Source: CALLJL01 sp964627255
GTDB lineage: Bacteria; Acidobacteriota; Aminicenantia; Aminicenantales; CALLJL01
Direction of reading: 5' to 3'
Length of the DNA: 7,642 nucleotides
NCBI GenBank assembly: GCA_964627255.1
Contig: CAZVIN010000104.1
Span: forward strand, 1 to 7,642
A model generated the notes under the pieces. It ran no database searches, was not told the DNA's origin, and was given only the letters and a program-made list of their open reading frames with translations. The first letter of the stretch is position 1. Each line of letters opens with the position of its first letter. Of the stretch, positions 7,249 through 7,642 are shown one piece after another. Both the position numbers and the translations under genes were made by a program.

Positions 7249-7578
7249 TTGAAGGCGGAAGATTCCTTTTTGAACGCGTTTTATCTCCTCCGATCGTCAG
7301 CGAGTATAGAACTTAGCAGGCAGAAATGTCAAGGAAGCCTGAAGATAGCCCAACGCAGCCTGCATAGCCACGGGCAGGCAAAACAAGGTCGGAAATGCCT
7401 TCTCTACAAATTGCTCTTCGGTTTTCTTCTGGGGAAAGTACTTGTTTTTATGCTCGGAGCGTTATTTTATGGGCTTCTCCTAGGGGGGATATATCAAAAA
7501 ACTAAAAGCCTTCTGCCGCCTGTTGTTATTCACAACATCGGGAATTCAGTGATGTTCTTGGCCGGCTTAGGGTTTTAA
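7249..7578 (+). pseudogene. C-terminal remnant of a CPBP-family intramembrane protease
   Basis: The frame from the TTG at 7249 to the TAA at 7578 gives 109 codons, but only the part from about 7396 looks like a real protein. It holds hydrophobic segments (about residues 51-83 and 88-107), GIYQKTKSLLPPVVIHNIGN and the last CPBP motif, HxxxN (H95, N99). CPBP proteins (Rce1/Abi-like) need an earlier EExxxR motif and a conserved FxxxH. At the expected place only EDSFLNA (4-10) remains, a possible decayed EExxxR, and the stretch between is polar and unlike a membrane protein. No good start codon or ribosome binding site exists, and family members usually exceed 200 residues. The minus-strand promoter of the toxin-antitoxin unit runs through it. 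A truncated pseudogene is the best reading; the stop is followed at once by a hairpin that may be its native terminator. Confidence 0.65.
7303..7332 (-). promoter_or_regulatory. Sigma70-type promoter for the DUF6922-nucleotidyltransferase-GH31 unit
   Basis: The minus strand has a perfect -35, TTGACA (7332-7327), an 18-bp spacer and a 5/6 -10, TATACT (7308-7303). Transcription would begin near 7296, leaving a leader of about 80 nt before the ATG at 7213. This is the best promoter in the window. It lies inside the decayed plus-strand CPBP remnant. Confidence 0.6.
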
Positions 7579-7611
7579 AAAAGGATGGGAAAATACCCTC
7601 CACACTTTTTT
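7577..7611. terminator. Bidirectional intrinsic terminator
   Basis: A stem GGATGGG (7583-7589) against CCCTCC (7596-7601), with one bulged T and a 6-nt loop, is flanked by A6 (7577-7582) and T6 (7606-7611). Read on the plus strand it ends the CPBP remnant. Read on the minus strand the T6 follows the stem directly, so it is the better terminator in that direction and implies a minus-strand gene just beyond the window. Confidence 0.65.
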
Positions 7612-7642
7612 AAAAAATCAGCCTCGGCGCCCTGGCCGGCCT

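Noticed and set aside
7619..7642. GC-rich end that might be the last codons of a minus-strand gene
   Set aside because: Two or three frames have plausible stops within 24 bases and none can be chosen; only the terminator next to it hints at such a gene.

Overview
The window looks like a chromosomal segment of a diderm (Gram-negative-type) heterotrophic bacterium. All clear protein genes lie on the minus strand, and three of them encode large exported enzymes. The domain set (secreted M61 aminopeptidase, PBP4-type D-Ala-D-Ala carboxypeptidase, secreted GH31 glucosidase, DUF6922/AbiEii pair) would fit an Acidobacteriota/Aminicenantes-like lineage. That placement is a weak inference from gene content; no marker gene is present.

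In transcription order (right to left) the layout is as follows. (i) 7249-7578 (+) is the 3' remnant of a CPBP-family membrane protease gene, ending at a terminator-like hairpin (7577-7611). (ii) A well-formed minus-strand sigma70-type promoter (7303-7332) lies inside that remnant. (iii) A two-gene module follows: a DUF6922 protein (7213-6968) and an AbiEii-like nucleotidyltransferase (6966-6316), resembling a type IV toxin-antitoxin pair. (iv) A secreted GH31 alpha-glucosidase (6304-3848) starts 11 nt after the nucleotidyltransferase stop, so all three probably share a transcript. (v) A 466-bp AT-rich gap carries four copies of an 8-mer, GGYCAATT. (vi) A PBP4/DacB-like carboxypeptidase (3381-1660) follows. 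(vii) After a 312-bp gap with a plausible promoter comes an M61 glycyl aminopeptidase (1347 to beyond base 1), truncated by the window edge before its C-terminal region.

The exported enzymes would act outside the cytoplasmic membrane on alpha-glucosides, peptidoglycan and peptides. They look like separate transcription units rather than one pathway. The DUF6922/nucleotidyltransferase pair is the accessory part: sample lines within it are about 33-38% GC, against about 50-58% in the flanking enzyme genes (hand counts). It sits between a decayed gene and the GH31 start, so it looks acquired, and GH31 may now depend on its promoter.

I found no CRISPR array, tRNA, rRNA or transposase. I do not see a clearly new system. 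The points most worth checking are the SxN-to-SLG change in the carboxypeptidase, the toxin-antitoxin/GH31 transcriptional fusion in low-GC DNA, and the repeated 8-mer upstream of dacB.
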